A DNA stretch of 58,117 nucleotides from Ahrensia sp. Its GTDB lineage: Bacteria; Pseudomonadota; Alphaproteobacteria; Rhizobiales; Rhizobiaceae. Positions within the stretch are counted from its first letter, which is position 1, and the number at the start of each line of letters is the position of its first letter. A program made the position numbers and the translations under genes. Below are positions 15,795 to 24,666 of the stretch, in pieces. The DNA lies in contig PAKZ01000034.1 in the NCBI GenBank assembly GCA_002706335.1, positions 1 to 58,117 on the forward strand. Reading direction: 5' to 3'. The notes under the pieces were generated by a model, which worked only from the letters and a program-made list of their open reading frames with translations, was not told the DNA's origin and searched no databases.

Positions 15795-18211
15795 GCCTTC
15801 AGCCTTTCCATTTTCGCATCATAGAGACAGCGCGGCCCCCGAACGGCATCATATGCCGTGCCGAAGGCCTCGATCGCAAATCCCTCCCGCCCGGCCAGTT
15901 CCACCGGCAGATAACCGAAACCGATTGTCCGGCCGAGGTGATGGCCGTAGCCGGCGCTCGTCAGAGAGCCAACGGGTTCGTCGTCGAGAAGCACCGTTTC
16001 GCCGCCCAGGAACGGCGCGAAGCCGTCCACCGTCAGCGTCACCAGCTTGCGTTGCGGCCCCGCCGCCTTCGCTTCGGCGAGCGCCTCGCGGCCGATGAAA
16101 TCGCCCTTGTCCAGCGCGACCGCGAAGCCGAGCCCGGCCTCGTAAGGCGTCGTTTCAGGCGTCACATCCGCCGACCAGTAGAGATAGCCCTTTTCCAGCC
16201 TGCAGCTTTCGATGGCGCGGTAACCGACGTCGGCGATGCCGTGCGGCGCGCCGGCCTCTTTCAGCGCCTCGTAGACATGAACCGCATAGTCCTGCGGCAC
16301 GTAAAGCTCCCAGCCGAGTTCGCCGACATAGCCGACGCGCACCGCCAGCGCGGTCGCCAATCCGATTTCGATCTCCTTTGCCGCCAGGAACGGGAAGCCT
16401 GCATTCGACAGATCGGCGGGGGTCAGCGTCTGCAGCACGTCGCGCGCCTTCGGCCCGCAGACATTGATCACGGCGAGACTGTTGGTCGCCTCGCGCATCG
16501 TCACGCCGTCGGGCAGATGTCGCCGCACCCAGGCGGAATCGCGCACGCCGAAGCCCGATCCCGTTACCAGCAGGAACCGTTCCGGCCCGGCATGGATCAG
16601 CGTCACATCCGCCTCGACGCCGCCCTTCTCGTTGCAGAGCTGCGTGTAAATCGCACGGCCCGGCTCGCCGGAGAGGTCGCCCGCGGCGATCCGGTTCAGC
16701 GCGGCGCGGGCGCCCTGCCCGGTGATCTCGAATTTCGAGAACGACGTCTGGTCGATAAGCGCCACACGCTCGCGGATGGCCCGGGCTTCCTCTCCGACCG
16801 CGTAGAACCATCCCGGCTTGCCTTCGAAGCTCGGCGTCTCGTCTGACGTCGTGCCGTCAAGCGCGAACCAGTTCGGGCGCTCCCATCCGAATTTCGAGCC
16901 GAACCGCGCGCCGTTCGCCTTCAGCGCCTCGTGCAGCGGCGAACGCCGCAATCCGCGCCCGGCATGGCTTTCCTCGCCGGGCCAGTGGATCTTGTAATAG
17001 GACCCATAGGCCTCGATGGCGCGCTCCTGCAGAAAGTTGGCCTGCGCATGCGGCGCGCCGAAACGGCGTATGTCGAAGGGCCACAGATCGAGCCCCGGAT
17101 CGCCATGCATGATCCAGTTCGCCATCGCGTCGCCCGCACCGCCCGAAGCGGCGATGCCGGCTGTGAAGCCGCAGGCGACGTAGAAATTGTCGAGTTCCGG
17201 CGCGAGCCCCATGATCGGCTCGCCATCGGCCGAAACGGGGATCGGCCCGTTGATCACCGTGCGGATGCCGATTTCGTTGAGCACAGGCAGCCGCTCGGCC
17301 GCCGGCAGCGCGAAGAGTTCGAGGCGATCCATGTTGGCCGGGAACAATTGCCGGCCGAAATCGAACGGCGCGCGCTGGCCCCAGCAGCCCTCCGTACCAT
17401 CCTCCCATCCGCCGATGGCAAACGCGCCGCCGACATCGGGCTTCAGGTAGAAATTCTTGTCCGGATCGCGCAGCGTCGGCAAATCGTCGCCGTATTCGAG
17501 GCCCTTTTCGGTGACGAAATACTGGTGCTCGACGACGCCGGCGGCCAGCGCCACGCCGGCCATCTCGCCGATGCGCTTCGCCCACAGGCCGGCGCAATTG
17601 ACCAGCACGTCGCAGCCGATCGTGCCGTGATCCGTGACGACGCCGACCGCACGGCGGTTCTCGATCACGATATCCTCGACGCAGACGCCTTCCTCGATTT
17701 TCGCCCCGTTCTGGCGCGCCGCATAGGCGAAAGCCTGGGTGACAGCATAGGGATCGATATAGCCGTCGGACGGGATAAAGGCCGCGCCGACCACCCCGTC
17801 GGGATCGATATAGGGAAACCTGTCGCGCGCCTCCTGCGGCGTCAGCATATGCGCCTCGAAGCCGAAGCTCTTCGCCAGTTGCATCGAGCGACGGATCTCG
17901 CTCCAGCGCGCCTCACTCGATGCCAGCCGCAGCGACCCAACCTTCTTCCAGTCGGTCGCCTGCCCGGTTTCGCCGGCCAGCCGGTCGAACACCGCAACCG
18001 AGTTCTGCATCAGCCTGGTCAGGGATTTCTTGCCGCGCAGCTGGCCGACGAGGCCGGCCGCATGCCAGGTGCATCCATGGGTGATCTGCGCCTTTTCCAG
18101 GACAAGCACGTCCTTTTCCCCGGCGCGGGCCAGATGATAGGCGAGCGAACAGCCGATGGCGCCCGCTCCGATGATGACGATGCGCGCATGGCGGTCAGCG
18201 GCAAAAGACAT
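15791..18211 (-). CDS. FAD-dependent oxidoreductase-GcvT fusion, DMGDH/sarcosine dehydrogenase-like (copy 2)
   Basis: An 806-residue enzyme. Residues about 9-370 form a D-amino-acid-oxidase-type FAD domain with IVIIGAGAIGCSLAYHLARA. His50 in CTWHAAGLVGQL aligns with the histidine that carries covalent FAD in dimethylglycine dehydrogenase. A short linker domain follows, then GcvT (about 430-700) and a GcvT C-terminal barrel, which in relatives transfers the released one-carbon unit to tetrahydrofolate. The expected reaction is oxidative N-demethylation with electrons going to ETF. It is a tandem paralogue of the gene at 18215-20656, 3 bp upstream, and overlaps the following kinase by 4 bp. The specific substrate is not deducible. 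Confidence 0.9.
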   Translation of the reverse strand: MSFAADRHARIVIIGAGAIGCSLAYHLARAGEKDVLVLEKAQITHGCTWHAAGLVGQLRGKKSLTRLMQNSVAVFDRLAGETGQATDWKKVGSLRLASSEARWSEIRRSMQLAKSFGFEAHMLTPQEARDRFPYIDPDGVVGAAFIPSDGYIDPYAVTQAFAYAARQNGAKIEEGVCVEDIVIENRRAVGVVTDHGTIGCDVLVNCAGLWAKRIGEMAGVALAAGVVEHQYFVTEKGLEYGDDLPTLRDPDKNFYLKPDVGGAFAIGGWEDGTEGCWGQRAPFDFGRQLFPANMDRLELFALPAAERLPVLNEIGIRTVINGPIPVSADGEPIMGLAPELDNFYVACGFTAGIAASGGAGDAMANWIMHGDPGLDLWPFDIRRFGAPHAQANFLQERAIEAYGSYYKIHWPGEESHAGRGLRRSPLHEALKANGARFGSKFGWERPNWFALDGTTSDETPSFEGKPGWFYAVGEEARAIRERVALIDQTSFSKFEITGQGARAALNRIAAGDLSGEPGRAIYTQLCNEKGGVEADVTLIHAGPERFLLVTGSGFGVRDSAWVRRHLPDGVTMREATNSLAVINVCGPKARDVLQTLTPADLSNAGFPFLAAKEIEIGLATALAVRVGYVGELGWELYVPQDYAVHVYEALKEAGAPHGIADVGYRAIESCRLEKGYLYWSADVTPETTPYEAGLGFAVALDKGDFIGREALAEAKAAGPQRKLVTLTVDGFAPFLGGETVLLDDEPVGSLTSAGYGHHLGRTIGFGYLPVELAGREGFAIEAFGTAYDAVRGPRCLYDAKMERLKA

Positions 18212-18214
18212 GGT

Positions 18215-20656
18215 TCAGGCTTTCACGCGGGAATTGGAGGGGTCGAAGAAGGGGTCCATGCCGATCTTCGCCGGGATGCGCTCATTGGCGACAACGAGTT
18301 CGTAGGAGCCCGACATCAGGAAGTCGTCGCTGACGCCGTCGGCATGGCGCACATAGCCGTAGCCGACGCTCTTGCCGATCGTGTAACCATAGCCGCCCGA
18401 GGTCAGGTAGCCGACGGTGTCGCCGTCGCGCAGGATCGTCTCGCGCCCGACGAGGACGGCGTCCGGATCGTCCAGGGTGAAGCCGGCGAGCCGTTTCGTC
18501 AGCGGCATGCCCACCTTGCCCTCCAGCGCTTTGCGGCCCATGAAGTCGGTGTTCTTTTTCAGCTTGACCGCCCATCCGAGCCCCGCCTCGAACGGCGTGT
18601 CGTTCGGCGTGATGTCGGACGACCAGGCACGGTATCCCTTTTCGAGCCGCAGGCTCTCCAGCGCCCGGTAGCCGATCGGGCGAATATCCTCCGCCTTGCC
18701 GGCCTCCATCAGCGCGTCGAAGATCTCGCCCGTCGCGCCGATCGGCACATGCAGTTCCCAGCCAAGCTCGCCGACATAGGTGACGCGCAGCGCCCGAACG
18801 ACATGCCCGGCGATCTCGATCTCCCGGACATGGCCGAACGGGAACGCCCCGTCGGAGACATCGGCCGAAGTGACCTTCGCCAGCACGTCGCGGGCCTTCG
18901 GGCCCATAAGCGACAACGTGCCCCAGTCCTCGGTGATGTCGGTCAGCGTGGCATCCGCACCGTCCGGAATATGGTCGGCGATCCAGGCGAGATCGTGCGT
19001 GCGGTATCCCGTGCCGGTGACGATGTAGAAGCGATCCTCGGCGATGCGCGCCACGGTGAGGTCGGCCTCGATACCGCCGCGCGAATTGAGCAACTGGGTA
19101 TAAGTCAGTCGTCCGACTGGCTTCGACACATTGTTCGCGCAGATCCAGTCGAGCGCCTTCAGCGCATCCGCGCCGGCCAGTTCGTATTTGGCGAAGGAGG
19201 ACTGGTCGAAGATGCCGACTTTCTCGCGCACATGGGCATGCTCTTCGCCAACCGGGGCAAACCAGTTCTGCCGGCCCATCGAATAGACGTCCTGCGCCTC
19301 CATGCCCTCGGGCGCGACCCAGTTCGGCCGCTCCCAGCCGAGCTTGGAGCCGAACACGGCGCGATGCGCCTTCAGGCGCTCATAGAGCGGCGACACGATA
19401 CGCGGCCGTCCGCTTTCGTATTCCTCGTGCGGAAAACCGATCGTGTAATGCTTGCCATAGGCTTCCAGCGTCCGGTCGCAAACCCATTGCCGGTCGCGAT
19501 GCAGGCCCGAGAAACGCCGAATGTCGACGACCCAGAGATCGAGCGGCGCCTCACCCGAGATCGTCCATTCGGCCAGCACCCATCCGGCGCCGCCGCCTGA
19601 CGCGATGCCGAAGGCGTTGAAGCCCGCGCCGACAAACATGTTCGAACATTCCGGCGCCGTGCCGAGGATAAAATTGCCATCCGGCGTAAAGCTCTCCGGG
19701 CCGTTGATCATCTGCTTGACCCCGGCTTCGGCAAGCGCCGGAATGCGGGCCATCGCCTGCTCCATATGCTGTTCGAAATGGTCGAAATCGTCGTCGAACA
19801 GGCGAAACTCCCAATCGTTCGGCACGTCGCCGGTCGTCCAGGGCTGCGGGTTGGGCTCGTAGCCGCCCATGACGAGGCCGCCGACCTCTTCCTTGAAATA
19901 GGTCCGCCGGTCGGGATCGCGGATCGTCGGCGCATCGGAGGCGAGACCGGCGATCGGTTCGGTGATGATATACTGGTGCTTGACCGGCTGCAGCGGCACA
20001 TTGATGCCGGCCATCTCGCCGACCTGCCGCGCCCACTGGCCGGCGCAGTTGACCACCTTCTCGCAGGCGATATCGCCCTTGTCGGTCTTTACTTTCGTGA
20101 TCCGGTCTCCGTCCATCTCGAAGCCGGTGACGCGCACCTGTTCGTGGATCTTCGCGCCGTGCATGCGCGCGCCCTTGGCGAGCGACTGGGTGATGTCGGA
20201 GGGGCTCGCCTGCCCGTCGGTCGGCAGCCAGCTCGCGCCGACAAGATCGGACGTGTCCATCAGCGGCCACATCGCCTTCACCTCGTCGGGCGACAGGAGA
20301 TGCATCTCCATGCCGAAGGACCGCGCCGTGGTGGCGAGGCGGCGATATTCGGTCCAGCGGTCTTCGTTCGTCGCGAGCCGCAGGCAGCCGCTCATCTTCC
20401 AGCCGGTCTCCAGCCCGGTTTCCTGATCGAGCCGCTTGTAAAGGTCGACCGAATATTTGAGCACCCGCGTGATCGAAGCCGACGAGCGCAGCTGACCGAC
20501 GAGGCCGGCGGCGTGCCAGGTCGAGCCGGAGGTCAACTGCCCCATTTCAAGCAGTACCACGTCCGCCTTGTGATCCTTCGCCAGGTGATAGGCCGTCGAG
20601 CATCCGATGATGCCGCCGCCGATGACGACGATCTCGGCCTGTTGGGGAAGCGTCAT
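18215..20656 (-). CDS. FAD-dependent oxidoreductase-GcvT fusion, DMGDH/sarcosine dehydrogenase-like (copy 1)
   Basis: An 813-residue enzyme with the same architecture as copy 2. The Rossmann motif VVIGGGIIGCSTAYHLAK is near residue 10. His48 in GSTWHAAGLVGQL is the presumed covalent-FAD site. VVNCAGQWARQVGEMAG, the central linker, and the GcvT and GcvT-C domains follow. GRLTYTQLLNSRGGIEADLT and YVGELGWELHVP mark the folate-binding half. ATG 20656 overlaps the kinase stop upstream by 4 bp. An earlier in-frame start at 20812 would run into that kinase and is unconserved. The copy presumably acts on a different methylation state from copy 2, which is inference from the duplication. Confidence 0.9.
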   Translation of the reverse strand: MTLPQQAEIVVIGGGIIGCSTAYHLAKDHKADVVLLEMGQLTSGSTWHAAGLVGQLRSSASITRVLKYSVDLYKRLDQETGLETGWKMSGCLRLATNEDRWTEYRRLATTARSFGMEMHLLSPDEVKAMWPLMDTSDLVGASWLPTDGQASPSDITQSLAKGARMHGAKIHEQVRVTGFEMDGDRITKVKTDKGDIACEKVVNCAGQWARQVGEMAGINVPLQPVKHQYIITEPIAGLASDAPTIRDPDRRTYFKEEVGGLVMGGYEPNPQPWTTGDVPNDWEFRLFDDDFDHFEQHMEQAMARIPALAEAGVKQMINGPESFTPDGNFILGTAPECSNMFVGAGFNAFGIASGGGAGWVLAEWTISGEAPLDLWVVDIRRFSGLHRDRQWVCDRTLEAYGKHYTIGFPHEEYESGRPRIVSPLYERLKAHRAVFGSKLGWERPNWVAPEGMEAQDVYSMGRQNWFAPVGEEHAHVREKVGIFDQSSFAKYELAGADALKALDWICANNVSKPVGRLTYTQLLNSRGGIEADLTVARIAEDRFYIVTGTGYRTHDLAWIADHIPDGADATLTDITEDWGTLSLMGPKARDVLAKVTSADVSDGAFPFGHVREIEIAGHVVRALRVTYVGELGWELHVPIGATGEIFDALMEAGKAEDIRPIGYRALESLRLEKGYRAWSSDITPNDTPFEAGLGWAVKLKKNTDFMGRKALEGKVGMPLTKRLAGFTLDDPDAVLVGRETILRDGDTVGYLTSGGYGYTIGKSVGYGYVRHADGVSDDFLMSGSYELVVANERIPAKIGMDPFFDPSNSRVKA

Positions 20657-21540
20657 GATGAAGTCTTTCCGTGTTTGGAGTGATAGCGGTCGAGCGCGGC
20701 GGCGAGCCGCGCGAGGTTTTCCTGCGTATAGGCGGCGTAATCGACGCCCGGCGCATCCAGGTGCAGCTCCGAGACCATCGACCACATCGCCTCGCGCAGC
20801 AGCGAGGCGCATTGCATGGCGTCGAAGGACCGGGTCATCGCCTCGTCGGAGGCACGGCCGAAATAGGTCGAAAGCAGCCGCTCGGCCGTTTCGTCGTCCA
20901 TACCCGAATTGGAGGCCGCGCCGGCCAGATCGAACATCGCCGTGTTGAAACCGGCATATTCGAAGTCGATCAGCCAGAGCCGCTCGCCGTCATCGAGAAA
21001 ATTACCGGGAAGGAGATCGTTGTGCCCGAAGACGATCGGCAACGGCGCCTGCGCCGCTTCCAGCGCCTCGGCCAGCGCGAGGTAATGCGGCAGTTCCCCC
21101 GCGTGCGCGCTGCCGCCTGATTTCAGCGTGCGCGCATAGTCCCGGATCACATGGAATACCCAGAACATGAATCCCGGCCCGGAAACCGCTGCCGGCATCC
21201 TGTGATGGAAATCATGCAGAAGCCCGGCGATCCGCTCCGGCTGCGCCCGCATGTCCTCTTCCGTCCAGGTCCGAGCCTCGATGAAGGCGGAGACCATCAC
21301 GCCCGGTTCCGAATACTCAACCTTCGGCGCGAAACCGGCCTCATGCGCCGCGCGCGCCACCGCAATCTCGCGCTCGCGGACAACGTGGTGGAACAGATAA
21401 TCCTTGCCGAAGCGCACGACATGCCTGCCGCCGGCGTCGGTCACCAGCCAGCTCTCGTTCGACAGCCCGCCGGTCAGCGGCTCCATGGCGACGCTACCCG
21501 TCCAGCAGGGCAAGGCGGCGATCTTCTCCATGCCGTTCAT
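20653..21540 (-). CDS. Choline-kinase-like phosphotransferase (first kinase of the cluster)
   Basis: A 295-residue kinase of the aminoglycoside phosphotransferase/choline kinase fold. PLTGGLSNESWLVTDAGGRH is the glycine-rich nucleotide loop. FGHNDLLPGNFLDDG holds the catalytic Asp and Asn, and LWLIDFEYAGFNTAMFDLAG holds the metal-binding Asp. It shares this plan with the kinase at 14889-15794 but differs clearly in sequence, so the two are diverged paralogues. Its ATG overlaps the permease stop by 4 bp and its stop overlaps the next ATG by 4 bp, suggesting tight translational coupling. With the importer it suggests that the substrate is phosphorylated soon after entry. Confidence 0.87.
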   Translation of the reverse strand: MNGMEKIAALPCWTGSVAMEPLTGGLSNESWLVTDAGGRHVVRFGKDYLFHHVVREREIAVARAAHEAGFAPKVEYSEPGVMVSAFIEARTWTEEDMRAQPERIAGLLHDFHHRMPAAVSGPGFMFWVFHVIRDYARTLKSGGSAHAGELPHYLALAEALEAAQAPLPIVFGHNDLLPGNFLDDGERLWLIDFEYAGFNTAMFDLAGAASNSGMDDETAERLLSTYFGRASDEAMTRSFDAMQCASLLREAMWSMVSELHLDAPGVDYAAYTQENLARLAAALDRYHSKHGKTSS

Positions 21541-23558
21541 TGGCCCTCCTCCGAAAGACCGAGCCGGCTGCGCGCCCGCGCCGCTCCGGCAGAAATCAGC
21601 CGGTCGGAGATGATCGCGATAAAGGCGACGGCAAGGCCTGCGACGAGGCCGCGGCCCGGATCGGCCTTGGTCAGTGCGATATAGACCTCCTGGCCGAGGT
21701 CTCGCGTGCCCACGAGCGCCGTAATGACCAGCATCGACAGGGCGAACATGATCGTCTGGTTCAGTCCCAGCATGATCTCCGGCAGGGCCAGCTTCAGCTT
21801 GATGCGCGTCAGGATCTGCCATTCCGTGCAGCCCATCGCCTTGCCTGCCTCGATCAGCCGCGGATCGACCCGCCGGATGCCGAGCACCGTGTAGCGGATA
21901 GCCGGCACGATGGAATAGGCGACGACCGCGATCATCGCCGTGAAGTCGCCGACCCTGAACAGCATCACCGCCGGCATCAGATAGACGAAGGAGGGCAGCG
22001 TCTGCAGCGTATCGATGGCCGCCTGCACAACGCGCCACAACCGTTCCTTCTCGGCCGCGAGAATGCCGATGGGCGTGCCGAGCAGCGTCGCGAAAAGCAC
22101 CGAGATGCCGCAGAGATAGGTCGTGATCATCGCCTTTTCCCACTGGCCGGTGGCGGCGACCAGAAAGGACAGCGCCGCGACCAGCAAAGCGAGGCCGGGA
22201 CCGCGCAGCACCCAGCCGGCCGCCGCCAGGACCGCCACGACTCCGATCCAGGGAAAACCGAGCAGCAACCGCTTGAACGGGATCAGCACGTTCAGAAGCA
22301 GCGTGTTCTTGATCGCCTCCAGCGTGTCGAAGAAGTTGACGTTGATCCACTCGACCACGCGCGACATGAAGGTGCCCGTCGATATCGTCAGCGCGTCCGG
22401 ATAGGTCTGGACGGCCGGAACAAAAAGGCCGGCGACGCCCGCAATGACCACGAAGACGAGCGCCGCCAGCAGATAGGGATGGTTCGCGACGAAGCCGCGC
22501 GGCTCATGCACCAGCGGCCTGGCCTGCCGGTTCGCAAAGGCCTGGCTCAACCGGTCGAGCGCGATCGCCAGCGCCACGATGGCGAAACCCGCCTCCAGCC
22601 CGGCGCCGAAATCGAGCCGTCTCAGCGCCGCGAGGACATCGAAGCCGAGCCCGCCCGCGCCGATCATCGAGGCGATGATGACCATGTTCAGCGACAGCAT
22701 GATCACCTGGTTCATGCCAACCAGGAGACTTTCCTTCGCGGACGGCACCAGCACGCGCCAGGTCATCTGGCGCTGCGAACAGCCGATCATCTGGCCGAGA
22801 TCCTTGACCTCCGGCGGCACCCGGCGCAGCGCCAGTATCGTCACGCGGGTCATCGGCGGCATCGCGTAGATCAGCGTCGCCACGACGGCGGCGATCGCGC
22901 CGAAGCCGAACATGAACAGGATCGGCACCAGATAGGCAAAGACCGGGATCGTCTGCATCAGGTCGAGCACCGGTATCAGCGCACGTTCGAGCCAGCGCCA
23001 GCGATAGGCGCCGATGCCGAGCAGAAGCCCGCCGACGACGCCGATGGGCACGGCGACGAGGATCGAGGCGAGCGTCACCATCGCGCTCGTCCATTGGCCG
23101 AACACCGCGATGAAGATGAAACAGAGCGAAACGACCAGAGCCAGCCGCCGTCCGCCGGCATAGAGCCCCATCAATGCGACCACGACGATGACAGCGATCC
23201 AGGGAAGCGGCGGCACGATCTGTATCGCGCCCGATCCCTGTCCGGAGAGATACCCGGTCGACAGCAGGCTCAGCACCACCTGGTAGGGCACGTTGACGAC
23301 CGCCGAGATGAAGCGGGTCAGATCCGTGAAGGTGAAGAGCCCGAAAGAGGCGTCGTTCAGCAGCCACTTGGTGAATATGTTGATCCACTTCGCGACCGGA
23401 ACTTCCATTTTCCGGGGATAATCGAAGGCCCATTCGGCGATGGGCTCGCCATATTGCCAGAAGAGAACGAACAGGATGGCCGCCGCGCCCATGATCCACG
23501 CGCCGGTTCGCCGCGGCTTCGCGGCGCCCATGGGCTGGATGGAGGCGACGTCCGTCAT
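21537..23558 (-). CDS. Betaine/proline-type ABC transporter permease, two fused ProW-like halves
   Basis: A 673-residue integral membrane protein, about twice the length of a usual ProW. Each half has its own set of helices and a coupling (EAA) loop: EVKDLGQMIGCSQRQMTWRV in the first half and RLIEAGKAMGCTEWQILTRI in the second. Each loop follows a matching TIPVFAYLVP or TLPSFVYLMP segment. The protein is therefore an internal duplication that can form both transmembrane subunits of the importer. The halves have diverged well beyond recent duplication. It lies 1 bp after the ATPase stop and overlaps the first kinase by 4 bp. Confidence 0.93.
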   Translation of the reverse strand: MTDVASIQPMGAAKPRRTGAWIMGAAAILFVLFWQYGEPIAEWAFDYPRKMEVPVAKWINIFTKWLLNDASFGLFTFTDLTRFISAVVNVPYQVVLSLLSTGYLSGQGSGAIQIVPPLPWIAVIVVVALMGLYAGGRRLALVVSLCFIFIAVFGQWTSAMVTLASILVAVPIGVVGGLLLGIGAYRWRWLERALIPVLDLMQTIPVFAYLVPILFMFGFGAIAAVVATLIYAMPPMTRVTILALRRVPPEVKDLGQMIGCSQRQMTWRVLVPSAKESLLVGMNQVIMLSLNMVIIASMIGAGGLGFDVLAALRRLDFGAGLEAGFAIVALAIALDRLSQAFANRQARPLVHEPRGFVANHPYLLAALVFVVIAGVAGLFVPAVQTYPDALTISTGTFMSRVVEWINVNFFDTLEAIKNTLLLNVLIPFKRLLLGFPWIGVVAVLAAAGWVLRGPGLALLVAALSFLVAATGQWEKAMITTYLCGISVLFATLLGTPIGILAAEKERLWRVVQAAIDTLQTLPSFVYLMPAVMLFRVGDFTAMIAVVAYSIVPAIRYTVLGIRRVDPRLIEAGKAMGCTEWQILTRIKLKLALPEIMLGLNQTIMFALSMLVITALVGTRDLGQEVYIALTKADPGRGLVAGLAVAFIAIISDRLISAGAARARSRLGLSEEGQ

Positions 23559-23559
23559 C

Positions 23560-24579
23560 TCAGCCTCCGAGCATCATGGTGACGACGTCCGAGCGGTCGA
23601 TCACGCCGACCGTCTCGTCATCCGTTCCGGTCACCCGCAGCCTTTCGGCGCCCGCGAGGAACAGCGGCGCCGCCTCGGAAATGGTCGCATTTGCCGAAAC
23701 GGCGGCCTGCGGCGCATCGCCTTCAAGCGGCTTCATCACCGAGCGCACGCGCACCACCTTGGCGCGCGGCACGGCGCGGGTGAATTCCTGAACATAATCG
23801 GTGGCGGGATGGAGGACGATTTCCTCCGGCGTACCGGCCTGCACGACTTCGCCGTCCTTCATGATGGCGATCTTGTCGGCGAGCCGGATCGCCTCGTCGA
23901 AATCATGCGTGATGAAGACGATGGTCTTCTTCAGCACCGATTGCAGGCGAATGAACTCGTCCTGCATCTCGCGGCGGATAAGCGGATCGAGTGCGGAAAA
24001 CGGCTCGTCGAGGAACCAGAGCTCCGGTTCGACGGCAAGCGACCGGGCGATGCCGACGCGCTGCTGCTGGCCGCCGGAGAGTTGCCTCGGATAGGCTTCC
24101 TCGCGGCCTGTCAGACCGACCAGCGCAATCATCTTGCGGGCGCGTTCCTCGCGCTCTGCCCGGCCCATCCCCTGCACTTCGAGCGGGAAAGCGACGTTCG
24201 ACAGCACCGTCATGTGCGGAAGCAGGGCGAAGTGCTGGAACACCATGCCCATCTTGTGGCGGCGGATCTCGATCATCCGCGAATCGCTCGCCGTCAGCAG
24301 GTTCTCGCCGTGAAACAGGATTTCGCCGGCCGTCGGCTCGATCAGCCGCGACAGGCAGCGCACCAAGGTCGACTTGCCGGAGCCCGAAAGGCCCATGATG
24401 ACGAAGATTTCGCCCTCGCCGACCGTGATGTCGACAGCGCGCGCGGCAGCGACGAGGCCGGCGGACTGGATATCTTCAAGAGACGGGTTGCCGCCATGTC
24501 GGGTCAGGAACTCCTGGGCTCCGTGCCCGAACAGTTTCCAGATATTTCGGCAGACGAGTTTGGCTTCCGGCGGCGCCAT
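23560..24579 (-). CDS. Glycine betaine/proline-type ABC transporter ATP-binding protein
   Basis: ProV/OpuAA-like ATPase of 339 residues. The nucleotide-binding domain is complete: Walker A GLSGSGKST, Q-loop region MGMVFQHFALLPH, signature LSGGQQQR, Walker B LWFLDEPFSALDP and H-loop FITHDFDEA. The C-terminal 80 residues, with TISEAAPLFLAGAERLRVTG and VGVIDRSDVVTMML, look like a reduced CBS region, the osmosensory or regulatory part in OpuA-type transporters. It sits 87 bp after the binding-protein gene, across a strong hairpin, and 1 bp before the permease. Confidence 0.94.
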   Translation of the reverse strand: MAPPEAKLVCRNIWKLFGHGAQEFLTRHGGNPSLEDIQSAGLVAAARAVDITVGEGEIFVIMGLSGSGKSTLVRCLSRLIEPTAGEILFHGENLLTASDSRMIEIRRHKMGMVFQHFALLPHMTVLSNVAFPLEVQGMGRAEREERARKMIALVGLTGREEAYPRQLSGGQQQRVGIARSLAVEPELWFLDEPFSALDPLIRREMQDEFIRLQSVLKKTIVFITHDFDEAIRLADKIAIMKDGEVVQAGTPEEIVLHPATDYVQEFTRAVPRAKVVRVRSVMKPLEGDAPQAAVSANATISEAAPLFLAGAERLRVTGTDDETVGVIDRSDVVTMMLGG

Positions 24580-24611
24580 TGATGCCTCGGCAGATGGGGA
24601 ATTCGTGAAGT

Positions 24612-24647
24612 CGGAGCCGCCGTCCGGGAGGTTGGGCGGCGGCTCCG
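24612..24647 (-). promoter_or_regulatory. intra-operon hairpin between binding-protein and ATPase genes
   Basis: CGGAGCCGCCGTCC (24612-24625) pairs with GGGCGGCGGCTCCG (24634-24647) as a 14-bp stem with one G-T wobble and an 8-nt loop. No T tract follows on the minus strand. Such a hairpin after a binding-protein gene typically protects the upstream mRNA, giving excess binding protein over the membrane subunits. Confidence 0.7.
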
Positions 24648-24666
24648 GGCTGTTGGCGGATGCGGC

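Noticed and set aside
16931-19600. Plus-strand open frame of 889 codons across both FAD-GcvT genes
   Set aside because: It is the antisense shadow of two well-conserved enzymes, spanning their junction, with no recognisable motifs.
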